Positions 7,187-10,529 of a stretch of 10,529 nucleotides of DNA are shown in pieces; positions within the stretch are counted from its first letter, which is position 1; the number at the start of each line of letters is the position of its first letter. The position numbers and the translations under genes were made by a program. The notes beneath the pieces were generated by a model. That model ran no database searches and was not told the DNA's origin. It worked only from the letters and a program-made list of their open reading frames with translations. This DNA comes from Amoebophrya sp. AT5.2 (taxonomy: Eukaryota; Sar; Dinophyceae; Syndiniales; Amoebophryaceae): assembly GCA_005223375.1 (NCBI GenBank), contig RXOD01006372.1:1-10529 (forward strand). The letters run 5' to 3'.

Positions 7187-10100
7187 CATCTGTGCCGGCT
7201 TCTGCCGCAGCTTCTGGCTCTGCGAGTGCGTCTTCGACTGCTCTTGCTGCTCCGCCTCGACCTGCAGCATCGTCAGCGCGAAATGCCGTGACGGAGCGCG
7301 GGGCGACTTCTGGATCTTCTTCCGCATTCGCCCCGGGGCCCCCCGCCAGCCGACAGCAGCAGAAGAATCCGGAGGCGGTCTTCGTGCCGCGCTCAATTCT
7401 GAAAGTTACGGAATCCGCGGCGGGGGACGGAATACGTGCGGCGCACGGGTGTCCGCCGGCAGTCACTTCTGTTTCGTGTGGTTCTGGGTCTTCAGGCTCC
7501 GGCGCCGGTTCATCGATCCTTCAGCAGCAGGATGCGTCACGAGCTTCACTCGCCGCTCCACGTGCTTCACCGGATGACCCCTCACTCGCCGCTCCACGTG
7601 CTTCACCGGTGGCACCCGTGGACCCCGACGCCGGCGGGCCAGAATCATCGGGCTCGATTTCCTACGAAACGCTGCTCTTCCTGCAGACTACGGCCCTCCT
7701 TCACTCCGTCCTCGTCATACGCCTCGTGTGCCAGATGCATCAGCAGGACCTGGTAGTAGGTCTCTCCGCGCTGTTGTGCAAGTATCTCTGCCAGCGGTGG
7801 ATCGGCGGGTGGACTTCAATACTTGGCTCCATCGTCTTCGCTTGTGAACACTGGTACAAGATCCCGCTGCCGGCATGGATAGAGTTGCGCTGGATGAGTT
7901 CCATCCCGTTCATTGAAGGGCTTCTCGCAGCCCGGCAGCAAGTAGAAGCGCGGCTCCTGGGACAGGACGAGGCCGCGTTCACCAAGGCGCACAACCCTCG
8001 GGATGAAACAAAAGGGCACTGGGGTCGGGCGCGCAGCGCCGTCGGGTCGCCTTTCTTTTGGAACCTCATCAAAGCGATTCGGGCGCCGCTTGACCTACTC
8101 CAAACTCTCAGCGCGCGCCTCGAGAAGGTCACAAAGATCGCCGCGTCGAGAATCAGGATCGCGGACTACGTGAGAAACTGCGAGCGCTTGGCTGCCCAGG
8201 TGGTTGAGTGGGAGTGTGGCCTCCGTGGCCACATTATGGCCACAGCGAAAAAACCAGAACTCCAAAAGCTCGGCGTGGTCATCCGCATGATCTTGTTTCG
8301 GGACTTGTGGCGGCGCCATCGACCGTACCGCTGTTTTCCGTGGCTTTTGGTGGCGTTGCTGTCGGAACACAAGGTCAAGCGGCAGAAGGTGGCGCTGCTG
8401 CTCCTGAAGATCGACGTCGAGCTTCTGGATGAGTTTAGCATTTGGGTTCGGGTCAACTTCATGGGGGCCCTCGCGGTCGTTGCATTCGGCGGTAAAGTTT
8501 CCGACGGCCTGCACGCAGTGCTCGCCACCTTCGTCTGGGCCGCAGATCCGTCTGCAAGCAAATGCGAGTCGAAGCACAACTACATTTCCCAGGCGCGGAA
8601 GCAGTGCAACGACCGAGCCAACTGCGACCGGCTCGCCACACGCGCCTTCCTCATGGGGTCGAAGCTGTTCTGCGATTTCGACGAGTTCCGCGAAACTTGG
8701 GAGATGTTTCACGATGAAACTGATCGTCGTCGCGTAGCGGCGCGGGAACGGGCAGTCGATCTGCAAGCTCCGGCACTTGCTTCTGGGCGTTCGGGTTCGG
8801 CAAAAGCATCACGGAAACGGAGAGAGGAGGTAAGAGGGTTCGTAGAGGTAACGCGCGGGCCGAAGCAGTCGTACGCCCACCGCGACCGGAAGCGGAAACG
8901 ATCCGCCGCGGAGGCCGGAATAGGTCTTGAGACAGACTCTCCTGAAGCTGATTTGCCAGACGCCGACTTCCTACGCGAGATGGATCCCTCAAATCCGCAA
9001 CTTACGAAAGTAGAGGCTTCCAGCATGGCTCCGCGTAACTTTGTTCTGCACCCTGAAGATGAGGGCGATGCCATGTTTGGAGGCCGGTCACAGACGCTCC
9101 GACGTGCGCGCGCGGTGTTCTGCTTTGAAAGAGAGCAAGGTCCGCAGGCCTTGAAGTTCATTAACGCGCCGGTGGCAGGCAGCAAGGACGACGCAGACCA
9201 CTTGACGCTCACCAAATCTCATCAGCTAGTACTAGCAGCAAGCGGCGCCCCAGCGTGCGGCAAGTATATCAATATTTTTGAAATGGAGCTGCAGCTGGGC
9301 GACGTGTTTCGGATCTCCGCCCCGACCGGAAAGCAGAAGCTGTGCGATGAAGGCCCCCGCTGTCCCCGTCTCCTCCTCTTCGCGAAGCCGGGGAAGTCTC
9401 CGAAGGTGCAGCACCTGTCGCAATTCTGCTGCCCTGCGTTAGAGTGGCCGTCCCCGGAGCTGCTGCAGCAGTGCATCGGAGCAGAGGAGCTTCGCACCTT
9501 TAGTAACCGGAAGGAGTGGTGGTCCTGCAGCTGGGCCTCGCAGTCGTCGTTTTCCGGCGTCATCGAGCGCGCGATCGAAAGACGCGGCTGCAAGGCTTCT
9601 GCCCCGCTGAAGCTGGATGTGGTGCGGACGCCCAAGTTCATGTCGTACCACAAGGAAACGCAGACGCTTCTGCTGCACATTCCGGAAAGCAGCTGGCAAG
9701 AGATCTCCATCATTCCGGCCGACGTAATCCGCAGCCGAGCGCCGCGCACTCCTTCCAGCTCCGACTCCAAGCCGGGCGCTGCCGTCGGAGACGCATCGTC
9801 GTCCAGCGCTAAGGCGGGTTCAGGTGGAGGTCGCGGTAAGAACGCGAAAGAAGGCCTCGAGAAGAACGCCGGAACCGCCGGCAAGAACGCGGCGAGTGAC
9901 GCTGCTGGGCGCGATGTCTTTCTCGTGGAATGGAAGGACTTCGATGCCGGCGTGATGGTGCCGGAAAAGCGCACGATTCCGGAACTTTCGGACATCTCGA
10001 TTTACTTCGTCCCGCAGACCCGGCAGTGGCTGGCGCAGGTTCCTCTGTCGTGGCGCCCGCGAGTGCGTGGGGAGGGCCTCACCATCGACGAGGCGACGAC

Positions 10101-10356
10101 GAGGGGAACAACCGCGGAATCACTGGAGCCGAAGAAAGTCGCGAACGCGAGGCGGAGACTGGTGCAGAAAATCTGCACGGCGCTCTCCGCGACATACGTG
10201 GCGCCGTCGATCTGCGACGAGAACGACTCGCAGGCAGAAGTTAGCAGGTTCGTGACCAGCCGGCTCAACGCGATGACGAAGGAGGACAAGCGGATCAACG
10301 ACCTTGAGGACGCGCACCCCGATGACGAGAGCCCCCGCCGGCGGTGTCTCGGATGA
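7187..10356 (+). CDS. Large hypothetical protein, block D (C-terminal exon)
   Basis: Open from 7114; coding from the acceptor at 7186 to TGA 10354-10356, about 1,056 residues. Modules in order: Ala/Ser/Pro-rich low complexity (to about 7660) with a 12-residue tandem repeat; hydrophobic Leu/Val/Trp-rich segments (about 7664-7880); an amphipathic helical region with many Leu, Arg and Cys (to about 8700); two basic clusters, Arg-Lys-Arg-Arg (about 8812) and Arg-Lys-Arg-Lys-Arg (about 8884), likely nuclear signals; an apparently mixed alpha/beta module with several Cys and Trp (about 9020-9740); a Gly/Ala/Lys/Ser linker (about 9740-9900); and a final compact domain (about 9905-10330). In that last domain, Ser-Ile-Tyr at 9997 leads to Trp, Ala and Val at +10, +12 and +14, a spacing like the AP2/ERF fold, which is weak evidence. 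I recognise no enzyme motif. The stop may be bypassed by a further intron (donor 10344, acceptor 10420). Confidence 0.8.
7198..7269 (+). repeat. Coding hexamer tract encoding Ala-Ser dipeptides
   Basis: Units such as GCTTCT, GCCGCA, GCTTCT, GGCTCT, GCGAGT, GCGTCT are in frame and encode an Ala/Ser/Gly-Ser run. It may reflect codon-level slippage. Period 6 in coding DNA is weaker evidence than in introns, because codon bias alone gives period 3. Confidence 0.4.
7399..7413 (+). repeat. Dispersed 15-bp repeat, copy 4 (exact, coding)
   Basis: CTGAAAGTTACGGAA in frame, translated Leu-Lys-Val-Thr-Glu in the disordered N-terminal part of block D. Confidence 0.75.
7546..7617 (+). repeat. 36-bp tandem duplication in coding sequence
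   Basis: The 28 bp at 7546-7573 recur exactly at 7582-7609, with a 36-bp period. In frame this is a 12-residue unit, Ser-Leu-Ala-Ala-Pro-Arg-Ala-Ser-Pro plus three variable residues, present twice. Identity that includes synonymous positions points to a recent duplication. Confidence 0.8.
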
Positions 10357-10529
10357 GGAGGCGTAGTGCGGTGCTGGAGAAAGAAAGGTAGTGCTTTTCT
10401 TTTGACTTCCACTAAACCAGCGGTAGGGCCCCATATCTATCTCTCGCGTTGCAATTGAGATTGAGAACTATCTCTATCTTCGCCCGCGCGGCTGCCGGGG
10501 GATGGGAAAGCTCCGCCGACGGCACTACG
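10357..10529 (+). other. Downstream sequence: 3' UTR or further intron and exon
   Basis: After the TGA there is a pyrimidine tract ending ACTAAACCAG at 10420, a good-looking 3' splice site. Only one frame after it is open to the window end, and that frame matches phase 2 from a GT at 10344 in block D. A period-6 tract (GCAATT, GAGATT, GAGAAC, TATCTC, TATCTT) covers 10451-10480. The region may be spacer with no gene. No polyadenylation signal is obvious. Confidence 0.35.

Noticed and set aside
7545..7617. CRISPR-like repeat-spacer unit
   Set aside because: There are only two units, in frame with a coding sequence, with an 8-bp gap; this is a coding tandem duplication in a eukaryotic gene.
8211..8244. 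Inverted repeat around GTGGCCAC
   Set aside because: A short GC palindrome inside confidently coding sequence, with a weak stem. No reason to call a structure or site.

Overview
This looks like nuclear DNA of a GC-rich unicellular eukaryote. Long plus-strand open frames end abruptly. GT...AG junctions of matching phase can join them across gaps that look like introns. The predicted proteins alternate compact regions with Ser/Ala/Pro/Gly/Arg-rich linkers, and there is no bacterial operon layout, ribosome-binding-site pattern, tRNA, rRNA or CRISPR array. The style fits an alveolate protist such as a dinoflagellate or syndinian relative, but nothing here proves that lineage.

Layout, all on the plus strand. 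Positions 1-1396 hold no confident gene, only short repeats and possible splice signals. An open frame at 1397-1630 may be a small upstream exon. An exon-like frame at 1634-2542 has Gln/Leu heptads and Arg clusters. The stretch 2534-3265 is either a 732-nt intron or an intergenic spacer. Three large coding blocks follow: 3281 to about 5027, about 5448 to 7061, and 7187 to 10356. The gap 7062-7186 is a well supported 125-nt phase-1 GT...AG intron. The gap at about 5028-5447 is probably an intron with less certain borders. Joined this way, the three blocks give one frame of 2,177 codons including the stop. If 2534-3265 is also an intron, the gene also includes the upstream exon(s). I recognise no family for any block with confidence. 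One short stretch near the C-terminus has AP2/ERF-like residue spacing and is offered only as a weak hypothesis.

Two sequence patterns stand out beyond the genes. First, a 15-bp word (CTGAAAGTTACGGAA) occurs four times exactly and once with a single mismatch, on both strands and in coding and non-coding DNA; looser variants also occur. Second, many tracts have a degenerate 6-bp period in which part of each unit is constant and the rest drifts. They occur in introns, spacers and some coding segments, where they encode X-Ser or X-Ala dipeptide runs. These are the most unusual things I can see. I see no recognisable defence system, mobile-element protein or known pathway.
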